Shown in pieces: positions 1 to 8,091 of a DNA stretch of 64,000 bases. Position 1 is the stretch's first letter, and each line of letters begins with the position of its first letter. The notes beneath the pieces are model-generated. The model was not told where the DNA came from and ran no database searches. It was given only the letters and a program-made list of their open reading frames with translations. The position numbers and the translations under genes are program-made. Origin of the DNA: Natronorubrum aibiense (GTDB lineage Archaea; Halobacteriota; Halobacteria; Halobacteriales; Natrialbaceae); NCBI RefSeq assembly GCF_009392895.1, contig NZ_CP045488.1:2480001-2544000 (forward strand), read 5' to 3'.

Positions 1-1352
1 GTCTTCGCGTTCACGAACTCGCGAACGCCGTCGCGTGCGAGTTCGCGGCCGTAGCCCGAGTCCTTGACGCCGCCGAAGGGCAGACGCGGATCGGATTTGA
101 CGAGTTCGTTGACGAAGGCAAGTCCGGATTCGAACTGCCGGGCAACCCGTTCGCCGCGCGCTAGATCCGCTGTCCAGACGCTCGCACCGAGTCCGAAACG
201 GGTGTCGTTCGCTTGTTCGATCGCGGCGGCCTCGTCGGGGACGCGAAACACCGACGCCACGGGGCCGAACAGTTCCTCGCTGTCCGCGGGGGAGTCGGCG
301 GGGATGTCCGTGAGCACCGTCGGCGGATAGAACGCTCCCTCACGATCCATCGGCTCACCACCGAGTCGGCACTCTCCGCCCGCCTCGAGGGTCGCCTCGA
401 CCTGTTCGTGGAGGTCGTCCATCAGGTCCGCACGCGCCTGCGGGCCGACGTCGGTCGCGTCGTCCATCGGGTCGCCGACGACCTGACCGTCCATCGCCTC
501 GACGAACCGATCGAGAAACTCGTCGTAGACGTCGTCGACGACGATGAATCGTTTCGCCGCGATACATGACTGCCCGGAGTTGATGAGGCGGGCCTGGACC
601 GCGGTTTCGACGGTGTGTTCCATCGGCGCGTCCTCGAGGACGACGAACGGATCGCTCCCGCCGAGTTCGAGGACGGTCTTTTTGAGTTCGCTGCCGGCTG
701 TTTCGGCGACCGACCGACCCGCGCCGTCGCTGCCGGTGAGGGTGACGCCGGCAATGCGGTCGTCCGCGATCACCTCGTCGACCTCGTCGGAGCCAATCAG
801 CAGCGATTGGAACGCACCTGCCGGGAATCCTGCTTCCCGAAAGACGGCCTCGATCGCTCGGGCACAGCCGGGGACGTTCGAGGCGTGTTTCAACAGACCG
901 ACGTTGCCCGCAGCGAGGTTCGGGGCGGCAAAGCGAAACACCTGCCAGAACGGGAAGTTCCAGGGCATGATCGCGAGGATCGGCCCCAGCGGCTGGTAGG
1001 TAACCAGCGTTCGGGCATTCGGTTCACCCGCGACGACCTCATCGGCGAGGAACTCGGCAGCGTGTTCGGCGTAGTAGTCACAGACCCACGCACACTTCTC
1101 GACCTCGTCGCGGGCCTGTCCGATCGGTTTCCCCATCTCGCGGCTCATCAGTTCCGCGTAGTCATCGCGTCCCTCTCGCAGGACGTCTGCGGCAGCGGAC
1201 AACAGCTGTTGTCGGTGTTCGATCGACGTCTCGCGCCACCCCTCGAAGGTGTCGCTCGCCCGCTCAAGTCGGTCGTCTCGGTCGGTCCCGGAGTCGCTCT
1301 CGAACGTGTCGACGACGGTCCCGGTGGTCGGATTGGTGCTTTCGATCGGCAT
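1..1352 (-). CDS. NAD(P)-dependent aldehyde (succinate-semialdehyde type) dehydrogenase, C-terminus cut by window edge
   Basis: Oxidises an aldehyde to the acid with NAD(P); the closest-looking family is haloarchaeal succinate-semialdehyde dehydrogenase, in the cytoplasm. It starts at the ATG at 1352 and stays open to base 1, giving 450 complete codons, so only a few C-terminal residues should be missing. The PWNFP motif is at residues 130-134, the general-base Glu229 sits in LELGG, and catalytic Cys263 sits in SGQSC. It is divergent from the glutamate dehydrogenase at 1554, and a perfect inverted repeat lies between them, so shared control is possible. The exact substrate cannot be read from sequence. 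Confidence 0.9.
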   Translation of the reverse strand, partial: MPIESTNPTTGTVVDTFESDSGTDRDDRLERASDTFEGWRETSIEHRQQLLSAAADVLREGRDDYAELMSREMGKPIGQARDEVEKCAWVCDYYAEHAAEFLADEVVAGEPNARTLVTYQPLGPILAIMPWNFPFWQVFRFAAPNLAAGNVGLLKHASNVPGCARAIEAVFREAGFPAGAFQSLLIGSDEVDEVIADDRIAGVTLTGSDGAGRSVAETAGSELKKTVLELGGSDPFVVLEDAPMEHTVETAVQARLINSGQSCIAAKRFIVVDDVYDEFLDRFVEAMDGQVVGDPMDDATDVGPQARADLMDDLHEQVEATLEAGGECRLGGEPMDREGAFYPPTVLTDIPADSPADSEELFGPVASVFRVPDEAAAIEQANDTRFGLGASVWTADLARGERVARQFESGLAFVNELVKSDPRLPFGGVKDSGYGRELARDGVREFVNAK

Positions 1353-1400
1353 GGAACGGTCGACAACGACGAGCGGCTTGAAACCGCGGGGCACGTGTGC

Positions 1401-1417
1401 CGTGCAAATATTGCACG
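1401..1417. promoter_or_regulatory. Operator-like inverted repeat between divergent aldehyde dehydrogenase and gdh
   Basis: Seven-base arms CGTGCAA and TTGCACG flank the spacer ATA, a perfect dyad. It lies in the 201-base divergent intergenic region, about 50 bases ahead of the aldehyde dehydrogenase start. Its centre overlaps the AT-rich AATATTT that could be that gene's TATA box. Length and symmetry fit a dimeric regulator such as an Lrp/AsnC protein, which is inference. Confidence 0.5.
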
Positions 1418-1553
1418 AACTCCGACGAAGTAGCAAGGGTTATCTTTTGCGCCGGGAAACAGTTTTTATCAGTACCCGGAGAGAGTCGCCGCTGGGGGCG
1501 GCTAGCAAAAGAGGGGAACGACCCTCTCGCTTCGGGCGATCTACGGCAACACT

Positions 1554-2828
1554 ATGACAACGTCTAAACCTGCGTCGGAACCGGAAGAGGAGAGTGCCGT
1601 CGAAACAGCCCGTCGCCAACTCGAGCGCGCAGCCACTCACCTCGACGTCGACGAGGGGATCGTCGAACGGCTGCGACACCCGACGAGTGTCTACCGCGTA
1701 ACGATCCCGCTCGAACGCGACGACGGCAGTCGAGAGATGTTTACGGGCTATCGCGCCCACCACGACAGCGTTCGCGGACCGTACAAGGGCGGCCTTCGCT
1801 ACCACCCCGGTGTGACCGAGGAGGAATGTGTCGGCCTCTCGATGTGGATGACCTGGAAGTGTGCCGTCATGGACCTCCCCTTCGGCGGGGCGAAAGGCGG
1901 CGTCGTCGTCGATCCGAAAGACCTCAGCGAGACCGAGACCGAGCGACTCACTCGTCGGTTCGCAGAGGAACTGCGCCCCGTTATCGGCCCGATGAAAGAC
2001 ATCCCTGCACCAGACATGGGAACCGGCCCGCAGGAGATGGCGTGGTTCATGGACGCCTACTCGATGCAGCAAGGCGAGACCGAACCCGGCGTCGTCACCG
2101 GCAAACCGCCCGTCATCGGCGGCTCGTACGGCCGCGAGCGTGCACCCGGCCGGAGCGTCGGCATCATCACGCGAGAAGCGATCGACTACTACGACTGGGA
2201 CGTCGAAGACACCACCGTCGCCGTGCAGGGATTCGGGAGTGTCGGCGCTAACGCCGCCCGCTATCTCGACGACCTCGGAGCCTCCATCGTCGCCGTCTCG
2301 GACATCGACGGCGCAATCTACGATCCCGACGGCCTCGACACGACCGACGTCGAAGACCACGACGAGACGCCGGGCATGGTCTCGGGTTACGACGCCCCCG
2401 AAACGCTGTCGAACGACGAACTGCTGGAACTCGACGTCGACGTGCTCATTCCAGCCGCCATCGGGAACGTCCTGACCGGCGAGAACGCACGCGACGTGCA
2501 GGCCGATCTGATCGTCGAAGGCGCGAACGGTCCGACTACCTCGACGGCCGACCAGATCTTCGAGGAGCGCGGCGTGCCCGTCATCCCCGACATCGTCGCC
2601 AACGCCGGCGGGGTGACGGTGAGCTACTTCGAGTGGCTCCAGGACATCAACCGTCGCAAGTGGAGTCTCGAGCGCGTCCACCAAGAACTCGAAGACGAAA
2701 TGCTGCAGGCCTGGAGTGCTATTCGAACGGAGTACGACGCACGCGACGTCACCTGGCGCGATGCAACCTACATCGTCGCGCTGTCGCGGATCGCCGAGGC
2801 CCACGACGTGCGCGGACTCTGGCCATAG
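1554..2828 (+). CDS. gdh: Glutamate dehydrogenase (Glu/Leu/Phe/Val family), paralogue 1
   Basis: Reversible oxidative deamination of glutamate to 2-oxoglutarate with NAD(P), in the cytoplasm. The protein has 424 residues, the usual length for the hexameric family. The substrate-binding region holds GPYKGG (75-80) and catalytic Lys114 in GGAKGG; Asp154 lies in PAPDMGT. The dinucleotide-binding motif GFGSVG is at 226-231. The TATA-like GTTTTTATC near 1460 suggests an untranslated leader of about 60 bases. A second, clearly different paralogue lies at 6565 on the other side of the origin. Cofactor preference and physiological direction of each copy are not determined. Confidence 0.93.
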   Translation: MTTSKPASEPEEESAVETARRQLERAATHLDVDEGIVERLRHPTSVYRVTIPLERDDGSREMFTGYRAHHDSVRGPYKGGLRYHPGVTEEECVGLSMWMTWKCAVMDLPFGGAKGGVVVDPKDLSETETERLTRRFAEELRPVIGPMKDIPAPDMGTGPQEMAWFMDAYSMQQGETEPGVVTGKPPVIGGSYGRERAPGRSVGIITREAIDYYDWDVEDTTVAVQGFGSVGANAARYLDDLGASIVAVSDIDGAIYDPDGLDTTDVEDHDETPGMVSGYDAPETLSNDELLELDVDVLIPAAIGNVLTGENARDVQADLIVEGANGPTTSTADQIFEERGVPVIPDIVANAGGVTVSYFEWLQDINRRKWSLERVHQELEDEMLQAWSAIRTEYDARDVTWRDATYIVALSRIAEAHDVRGLWP

Positions 2829-2885
2829 ACACTCACACGCTCTGTAGAGACTCCGATCGTCGTCGCTCGTTTTTGCAGGGGACGT

Positions 2886-2912
2886 CCCACACCCCTCGTT
2901 CAGACTGAAACG
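2886..2912 (-). repeat. Origin recognition box a (distal, downstream of orc1)
   Basis: On the minus strand it reads as the shared core with one change (TTTCAGTCTGAAC), followed by GAGGGGTGTGGG. It sits between the ends of the convergent gdh and orc1 genes, about 1.6 kb from the other boxes. It matches the boxes at 4455, 4823, 4975 and 5254. Confidence 0.75.
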
Positions 2913-3010
2913 CACGAGTGGATACACTGTCGGCTCCGAGATCGAACCGAATCGGCGCAGTCGTCACGAAACGTCAGAAGCGTCAACAACAGCCCGTGAC
3001 GAGCAGGCGA

Positions 3011-4291
3011 TCAGGAAAACGAGGACAGATCGGCGTCGCGGTTATCTGCGGCACCCGTGTCCGCGAGCTGATCGTACGCCGGAAGCTCCTCGAGCGAGTC
3101 GTCCCGGCGAACGGCTTTGATGATGTGTTTCGGATCGGTAACGAGTCGATGGAGCAGGTAACTCCCCTGCGAGCGGCCGCCACCGGTCTTTTCAGACTCG
3201 ATCACGCCGAGGAAGGCCTGCTCTTTGAGCTGGCGATAGAGGCCGTTTTCGGTGATGGGGTCGGTCGTAACCATGTTACAGATGCCGACGTAGCGCTCGT
3301 AGATCTCTCGGGTCTTGTGGGTCTCGCGGTCGCCGGTGATGATCCGACTCGCCAGCGCGTAGAGGGCGAGTTTCGCGTGGACGGTCGCCCCGCTGGTGAG
3401 TTCCTCGATGCGGTTGATCTCGGCGACCTCCTGAGCCTGCTGGATGTGGCTCTCCGAGACGGTCTCCGAGCCAGTTCGACGGGCGAGTTCGCCGGCTTCT
3501 TTCAGGATCTCGATCGCTTTGCGGGCGTCGCCGTGTTTCTTGGCGGCCAGCGCCGCACAGAGTTCGATCGTGCCGTCCTCTAAGACCTCGGGCTGAAACG
3601 CGTCTTCGCGATTTCGCATGATTTCCCGGAGCTGTGAGGCGTCGTACGGGTGAAAGAACAGCTCTCGGTGCCCGAAGCTGCTGTCGATGCGTTCGTCGAG
3701 CGTCTCCCGATACTTGACCTTGTTACTGATGCCGATCACGCCGATGTAGGCGTCCGTCTTCTGAGCCTCGCGAGCCCGCGAGAGTTGCATCAGAATGTTG
3801 CTGTTGTCCAGTTTGTCGATCTCGTCTAAGATGACGATGATCGCGTCGAAAAAGTTCTCGAGGATCCCCCAGATGTGCTGGTAGTACTCCATCGTTCCGA
3901 CGCCCCGCAGCGGGATGTTCTCCTGATAGCCGGTCTGGTCCTTCAGACTGAGCGCCAACTGGCGCGTCGCGCGCGTTTCCGTGTTCGCTTCGGAGCAGTC
4001 GATGTAGAGCACGCCACAGTCGATATCGTTGCTTCGGGCGGCCGTCTGTGCTCGAGTGGCGACGTGTCTCGAGATGAGACTCTTTCCGGTACCGGTTTTG
4101 CCGTAGATCATCACGTTGTTCGGCGGATCGCCTCGCGTGATCGCCCCAACCTCGGCGGCGACGGACTGGATCTCGTCGTCCCGACCGACGATACGGTCTT
4201 CGTCGGGAACGTGACCCACGTGGAGGAGCTCTTTCCGATCGAAGATCGGATCGTGAGATTGGAAAAGCGGGTCCCCTGCCTGTTCAGCCAT
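3011..4291 (-). CDS. orc1: Orc1/Cdc6 replication initiator (AAA+ ATPase)
   Basis: Binds origin recognition boxes and starts chromosome or megaplasmid replication. The ORF extends to 4315, but ATG 4291 is chosen because TATA-like TTTTATTATG lies 22-32 bases ahead of it, right for a leaderless transcript. The result is 426 residues, normal for the family. Walker A GKTGTGKS is at 64-71 and Walker B ILDEID at 154-159; sensor-1 GISN lies near 188. The last 120 or so residues form the winged-helix DNA-binding domain. It is transcribed away from the AT-rich core, the usual haloarchaeal arrangement of initiator next to its own origin. Confidence 0.95.
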   Translation of the reverse strand: MAEQAGDPLFQSHDPIFDRKELLHVGHVPDEDRIVGRDDEIQSVAAEVGAITRGDPPNNVMIYGKTGTGKSLISRHVATRAQTAARSNDIDCGVLYIDCSEANTETRATRQLALSLKDQTGYQENIPLRGVGTMEYYQHIWGILENFFDAIIVILDEIDKLDNSNILMQLSRAREAQKTDAYIGVIGISNKVKYRETLDERIDSSFGHRELFFHPYDASQLREIMRNREDAFQPEVLEDGTIELCAALAAKKHGDARKAIEILKEAGELARRTGSETVSESHIQQAQEVAEINRIEELTSGATVHAKLALYALASRIITGDRETHKTREIYERYVGICNMVTTDPITENGLYRQLKEQAFLGVIESEKTGGGRSQGSYLLHRLVTDPKHIIKAVRRDDSLEELPAYDQLADTGAADNRDADLSSFS

Positions 4292-4310
4292 GTCTCCGTT
4301 CTTGGAGACA
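4291..4310. promoter_or_regulatory. Hairpin/operator at the orc1 initiation region
   Basis: Perfect seven-base arms TGTCTCC and GGAGACA with loop GTTCTT. The repeat occupies exactly the space between the TATA box (4313-4323) and the ATG of orc1. It could be an operator over the transcription start or a hairpin at the 5' end of the mRNA. Confidence 0.45.
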
Positions 4311-4334
4311 CACATAATAAAACTATGGAAGGTA

Positions 4335-4347
4335 GTTCAGACTGATA
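4335..4347 (-). repeat. ORB half-site at the orc1 promoter
   Basis: On the minus strand this reads TATCAGTCTGAAC, one mismatch from the 13-base core of box a; the G-rich half is missing. It lies 12 bases ahead of the orc1 TATA box, where a bound initiator could touch the transcription machinery. This suggests autoregulation, by inference. Confidence 0.5.
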
Positions 4348-4454
4348 ACAGCGGAGGAGACGTATTAATTCGGGGTATTTCACCCGTCTTCGCTTCGAAT
4401 AGGGTTGCCCCGCATGCAGACTGTACCGGACACGGGACACTGAGTGGGTCAGTA

Positions 4455-4482
4455 CCCCCCACACCCCTCGTTCAGAGTGAAA
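4455..4482 (-). repeat. Origin recognition box b
   Basis: On the minus strand: TTTCACTCTGAACGAGGGGT followed by GTGGGGGG. It is the left arm of the inverted ORB pair around the AT-rich core. A second G-rich stretch follows at 4491-4510. Confidence 0.85.
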
Positions 4483-4571
4483 GAGGGTCCGAGGGTGGGG
4501 GTGGTGTGGGACGACTGGTGAAATAGACGAACGTGGTGTAGACTGATCAGTGGAACGTGCAAGATGCGGTG

Positions 4572-4597
4572 TATCGTAACGTTCGGTGGTTACGATA
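4572..4597. repeat. Inverted repeat of a second origin motif (GTTACGATA)
   Basis: Perfect nine-base arms TATCGTAAC (4572-4580) and GTTACGATA (4589-4597), loop of eight. The same motif recurs as TTACGATAG at 4700-4708 and CTATCGTAAC at 5094-5103. It is unrelated to the ORB. Confidence 0.6.
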
Positions 4598-4639
4598 GCC
4601 ACCGTGGCTACAGACCGTCGTTCGTGCCTCCTCTCGATC

Positions 4640-4745
4640 GTTTCTCCTATTAGTTCTCTTCTAGGTTCACCTACCTAGCTAGTATAGTACGATTATATCT
4701 TACGATAGAGGAATATCTTGACAACCTCTTGGGTATGCTACCAAC
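4640..4745. other. AT-rich core, candidate DNA-unwinding element
   Basis: This is the longest AT-rich stretch in the gene-free region. It contains TATTAG, CTAGTATAGTA, TTATATCTTA and GAATATCTTG, and lies between oppositely oriented ORBs b and c. A small inverted repeat, CTAGGT/ACCTAG with a six-base loop, is at 4661-4678. Confidence 0.65.
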
Positions 4746-4822
4746 GATCATAACAACACTCGAGTACAGTCTCCCAGCAAAATTCCCATCGCTGTCAGGG
4801 TGGGGGGGATCGTCGTCTCCCG

Positions 4823-4848
4823 TTTTCACTCTGAACGAGGGGTGGGGG
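4823..4848 (+). repeat. Origin recognition box c
   Basis: Plus strand: full core TTTCACTCTGAACGAGGGGT followed by a G run. It mirrors box b across the AT-rich core. Confidence 0.85.
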
Positions 4849-4974
4849 CCCGATAGCCAGCAACGACGTCAACGGATCGATCAAAACCACTTAGGTACAG
4901 GCTCGTTCTCGAGTTCCCCCTCCTTCAAAGGAAGCCTGCGTCGCACACCGAACGGCGACGATGGCGTCAGCAGC

Positions 4975-4999
4975 GTTTCACTCTGAACGACGGGTCCCT
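4975..4999 (+). repeat. Origin recognition box d (degenerate G end)
   Basis: The core GTTTCACTCTGAACGA is intact, but the G-rich end is altered (CGGGTCCCTC). It is probably a weaker site. Confidence 0.7.
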
Positions 5000-5253
5000 C
5001 CGTTTCGGTGACTGTTCCGTTCCGCTCGAGACGACGTATCCTTTCAGTCGGATGGATTCCACTGACGGAGAGTCGAGGTTCGATTAGGTGCTCCTATCGT
5101 AACAACTGAAACCGATCACACAGCGACCGTGCGAGCAGGTGTGCACCGATTTTCAGCGGCTACTATCGGTGTAGTAAGTATACACTGGCATTCTCTGGCC
5201 GTGTTCGCAGACACTGGGCCTCGGGTCGTCACTGCCGGATCGTATCGAACCAT

Positions 5254-5277
5254 TTTTCACTCTGAATGGGGGGTGTC
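5254..5277 (+). repeat. Origin recognition box e
   Basis: TTTTCACTCTGAA followed by TGGGGGGTGTC. The core changes only after GAA, and the G string is kept. It is the outermost box on the right. Confidence 0.75.
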
Positions 5278-5407
5278 TGTCAATCCCCGTCTCCCGAACG
5301 GGTCATCACAGCTCCGACCGGTGCCGTAGCCGGTCAGTTCGTTTCTCGAGTTGCGTCGGTGTCGTGCTACGACTGTTCCGTGTGGCACGGTTCCGACCGA
5401 CAGTACA

Positions 5408-5416
5408 CCTTTACTC
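5408..5416 (+). promoter_or_regulatory. TATA box for the CitE-type lyase
   Basis: CCTTTACTC lies 23-31 bases ahead of ATG 5439. This supports that start over the upstream in-frame ATG at 5364 and implies a leaderless mRNA. Confidence 0.5.
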
Positions 5417-5438
5417 ATGGGTCGTAGAGACTGTCCGT

Positions 5439-6317
5439 ATGGGACGTCGAAGCGTCATGTTTACACCAGGGGATCGCCCAGAAATGCTTCGGAAATCGCC
5501 CGCTGCAGGGGCTGATGTGATCGTATTCGATCTCGAAGATGCGGTCGCTCCACAGCGAAAGCCCGATGCGCGCGAGACGGTTCGTGAGATACTCGCCGAC
5601 CCGATGTTCGATCCGGACTGTGAGGTCTGTATCCGCGTCAACGCCAGTGAGTCAGCTATCGCAGCCGACCTCGAGACCATCCTCCAATCGATCGATGACA
5701 GCACCGTTCGGTTCGATAGCGTGATGCTCCCGAAAGTCATGTCACCAGCGGACGTGCAGGGACTCGAAGATGAACTCGCAACATATGACGTCTCGAAACC
5801 GATCTTCGCGCTGATCGAGAACGCTGCGGGCGTCCTCGCCGCACCGGAGATCGCCGCTGTTCCGGCGACTGACGCGCTCGTTTTCGGCGCCGAAGATCTC
5901 TCGGCGGATCTCGGAGCAACGCGCACTGCCGACGGAACCGAAGTCCTCTACGCGCGCGAACGTGTCGTCCTCGCTGCCGCCGCACACGACTGTACAGCGA
6001 TCGACACGCTCGTCACCGATTTCAGAGACGAAGACCAACTGTGCGAGGACACCGCGTTTTCGGTCCAACTCGGCTACGACGGAAAACTGGCAATCCACCC
6101 CACACAGGTCGACCCGATCAACGAGGCGTTTACGCCCTCGACGGACGACCGCGAGTGGGCCCGTCGCGTCCTCGAGGCCAAACGGAACGCCGATGCCGAG
6201 GGACGGGGCGTCTTCGAGGTCGACGGCGAGATGATCGACGCTCCGTTGATCGCTCAGGCCGAACGGATCCGCTCACGAGCCGTCGCAGCCGATCAGTGGC
6301 ACGAACCGAGCCACTGA
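5439..6317 (+). CDS. HpcH/HpaI aldolase / citrate lyase beta (CitE)-type lyase
   Basis: The CitE/malyl-CoA lyase superfamily cleaves or forms a C-C bond in an acyl-CoA such as (beta-methyl)malyl-CoA, with Mg2+. This copy has 292 residues, family length. Visible motifs are FTPGDRP near the N-terminus, FDLEDAV with the metal-binding acidic residues, RVN, GAEDL and LAIHPTQV. Haloarchaea use such a lyase in the methylaspartate cycle, where glutamate dehydrogenase also acts, and gdh paralogue 2 follows downstream on the same strand. A role in that cycle is therefore plausible, but other genes of the cycle are absent from the window. The stop codon lies in a tandem 21-base duplication. Confidence 0.85.
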   Translation: MGRRSVMFTPGDRPEMLRKSPAAGADVIVFDLEDAVAPQRKPDARETVREILADPMFDPDCEVCIRVNASESAIAADLETILQSIDDSTVRFDSVMLPKVMSPADVQGLEDELATYDVSKPIFALIENAAGVLAAPEIAAVPATDALVFGAEDLSADLGATRTADGTEVLYARERVVLAAAAHDCTAIDTLVTDFRDEDQLCEDTAFSVQLGYDGKLAIHPTQVDPINEAFTPSTDDREWARRVLEAKRNADAEGRGVFEVDGEMIDAPLIAQAERIRSRAVAADQWHEPSH

Positions 6318-6351
6318 GACGGTTCGGTGTCCCACTGAGACGGATCAGTGT
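6311..6351 (+). repeat. Tandem direct repeat over the stop codon of the CitE-type gene
   Basis: Two 20-base units with period 21 (6311-6330 and 6332-6351) match at 18 of 20 positions, each beginning CCACTGAGACGG. The first contains the TGA stop codon, the second a copy of it. Confidence 0.6.
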
Positions 6352-6498
6352 ACCACCAACCAGCGCGATCGCAGCACGATCGCGGTTGCGACGGAAGCGA
6401 CGTACAGCGACCCGTATGGGGCTGTCGTCCGAACCCGTTTTGGCCACGACTCGGTGTCGACAATCTTCAAGTATATAGTTGAATCTGAACACCTTATA

Positions 6499-6541
6499 TT
6501 GAATATTATGCACTATGAATAGCATTCGTCACGTTTATTTT
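6499..6541 (+). promoter_or_regulatory. Promoter region of gdh paralogue 2
   Basis: TATA-like GTTTATTTT at 6533-6541 lies 24-32 bases ahead of ATG 6565. Just upstream, TTGAATATTATGCAC (6499-6513) matches the dyad at 1401 at 10 of 15 positions. The surrounding 100 bases are unusually AT-rich. Confidence 0.45.
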
Positions 6542-6564
6542 GGTTTCCTTGGAAGGCATACTCA

Positions 6565-7821
6565 ATGTCAGGCGAAGCAAATCCGTTCGAAAGTCTCCAG
6601 TCTCAGATCGACGAGGCTGCTGTCCACCTCGAGATCGGCGACGACGTGATCGAACGGCTCAAACACCCGGAGCGAGTCCTCGAGACGAACCTCACGATCG
6701 AGCGTGACGACGGCGAACTCGAGCGGTTCAAGGCGTTCCGTTCGCAGTTCAACGGTGACCGCGGCCCGTACAAGGGCGGCATTCGCTACCACCCGCAGGT
6801 CTCCCGTGACGAAGTGAAGGCGCTGTCTGGCTGGATGGTCTACAAGTGTGCGACCGTCGGCATCCCCTACGGTGGCGGCAAAGGCGGGATCATCATCGAC
6901 CCCGACGAGTACTCCGAAACCGAACTCGAGCGCGTCACCCGCGCGTTCGCGAAGGAACTGCGCCCGCTGATCGGTGTGGACCGCGACATCCCTGCGCCCG
7001 ACGTGAACACGGGCCAGCGGGAGATGAACTGGATCAAAGACACCTACGAGACACTCGAGAACACCACGGAGCCGGGAGTCATCACGGGCAAAAATATCGC
7101 CAGCGGCGGCAGTGAGGGCCGTGTCGAGGCAACCGGCCGCTCGACCGTGCTGGCCGCCCGCGAGGCGTTCGACTACCTCGACAAGGACCTCGAGGGCGCG
7201 ACCGTCGCCGTGCAGGGCTACGGGAACGCCGGCTGGATCTCCGCGAAACTGATCGACGAGATGGGCGCGACCGTCGTCGCCGCCAGCGACTCGAGCGGCG
7301 GTATCTACAACCCCGACGGCTTCGACCCAGTTGCGGCGAAAGACCACAAAAACGAGACCGGCAGCATCGTCGGCTACGAGGAGGCAACGGAGGAAGTCAC
7401 CAACGAAGATATCCTGACGATGGATGTCGATCTGTTGATCCCTGCCGCCCTCGAGAACGCGATCGACGCCGACCTCGCCGAGGACGTCAAAGCCGGCGTC
7501 ATCTCCGAGGCCGCAAACGGGCCGCTGACGCCCGAGGCAGACGCCGTCCTCGAGGACAAAGACGTCTTCGTGATCCCGGACATCCTCGCCAACGCCGGCG
7601 GCGTCACCGTCAGCTACTTCGAGTGGGTCCAGAACCGCCAGCGCTTCTCCTGGACCGAAGAGCGCGTCAACGAGGAACTCGAGGCGCTCATCGTCGACGC
7701 CTTCGACGCCCTCGTCGAGACGATCGAGGAACACGACCTCGACAACCCACGAACCGCGGCGTACGTGGTGGCGCTCGAACGAGTCGCGAACGCGTTCGAG
7801 GAAGCCGGCACCTTCCCCTGA
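6565..7821 (+). CDS. gdh: Glutamate dehydrogenase, paralogue 2
   Basis: Cytoplasmic glutamate dehydrogenase of 418 residues, clearly homologous to the copy at 1554 but well diverged. Catalytic Lys106 lies in GGGKGG, with GPYKGG at 67-72, PAPDVNTG, and nucleotide-binding GYGNAG. The start is supported by a TATA box at the leaderless distance. It is on the same strand as the CitE-type gene but has its own promoter across a 247-base gap. Two copies with different promoters suggest different cofactors or separate anabolic and catabolic use; sequence alone does not settle this. Confidence 0.93.
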   Translation: MSGEANPFESLQSQIDEAAVHLEIGDDVIERLKHPERVLETNLTIERDDGELERFKAFRSQFNGDRGPYKGGIRYHPQVSRDEVKALSGWMVYKCATVGIPYGGGKGGIIIDPDEYSETELERVTRAFAKELRPLIGVDRDIPAPDVNTGQREMNWIKDTYETLENTTEPGVITGKNIASGGSEGRVEATGRSTVLAAREAFDYLDKDLEGATVAVQGYGNAGWISAKLIDEMGATVVAASDSSGGIYNPDGFDPVAAKDHKNETGSIVGYEEATEEVTNEDILTMDVDLLIPAALENAIDADLAEDVKAGVISEAANGPLTPEADAVLEDKDVFVIPDILANAGGVTVSYFEWVQNRQRFSWTEERVNEELEALIVDAFDALVETIEEHDLDNPRTAAYVVALERVANAFEEAGTFP

Positions 7822-8091
7822 TTCGGCGACAGTTCGCCATCGATGGCATCCCGCCGGTGACGTTGGCTCGAGGCCAGTCGCACGAACTCAGCTGACATCG
7901 GGGCGAGACGCCGTCTTCGCTGCCGACCGCATATCGATCTCGACCCGATAAATGTCGACACTCCAGAAGGAGTGTTCCAACTGATAGTTCCATTATCGGT
8001 CGATTGAGGGTCGATGTCAAGAGTAATTGATATTAATCTCGAAGACTCGACATCTTTTTTGCTGGCCGTATGCAACTGGCTGGTAGAGTGA
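7822..8091. other. Intergenic region with a short hairpin
   Basis: No gene seen. It contains ACACTCC-agaa-GGAGTGT (7958-7975), a perfect hairpin, then AT-rich AATTGATATTAATC (about 8026-8039), probably the promoter of the next gene, and a T tract at 8052-8057. Confidence 0.5.

Larger units (their letters stand above)
4292..5438. other. Replication origin region, gene-free (1147 bases)
   Basis: No credible gene is present. The region lies next to orc1 and holds ORBs in opposite orientation on each side of an AT-rich core: minus at 4455, plus at 4823, 4975 and 5254. It also holds an ORB half-site at 4335, G-rich runs, and a second repeat motif GTTACGATAG. This is the layout known for haloarchaeal origins. 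The ORB core TTTCACTCTGAACGAGGGGT is unlike the conserved oriC1 box as I remember it, so this may be a non-oriC1 type origin, on the chromosome or on a large replicon. Confidence 0.88.

Noticed and set aside
1440-2927. Long minus-strand open frame (495 codons) opposite gdh 1
   Set aside because: Antisense shadow of a well-conserved gene; high-GC haloarchaeal DNA has few stops in the opposite frame. No family motifs.
7958-7975. Hairpin ACACTCC-agaa-GGAGTGT as a terminator of gdh 2
   Set aside because: No T tract follows directly and it lies 137 bases beyond the stop; archaeal termination needs T runs, not hairpins.
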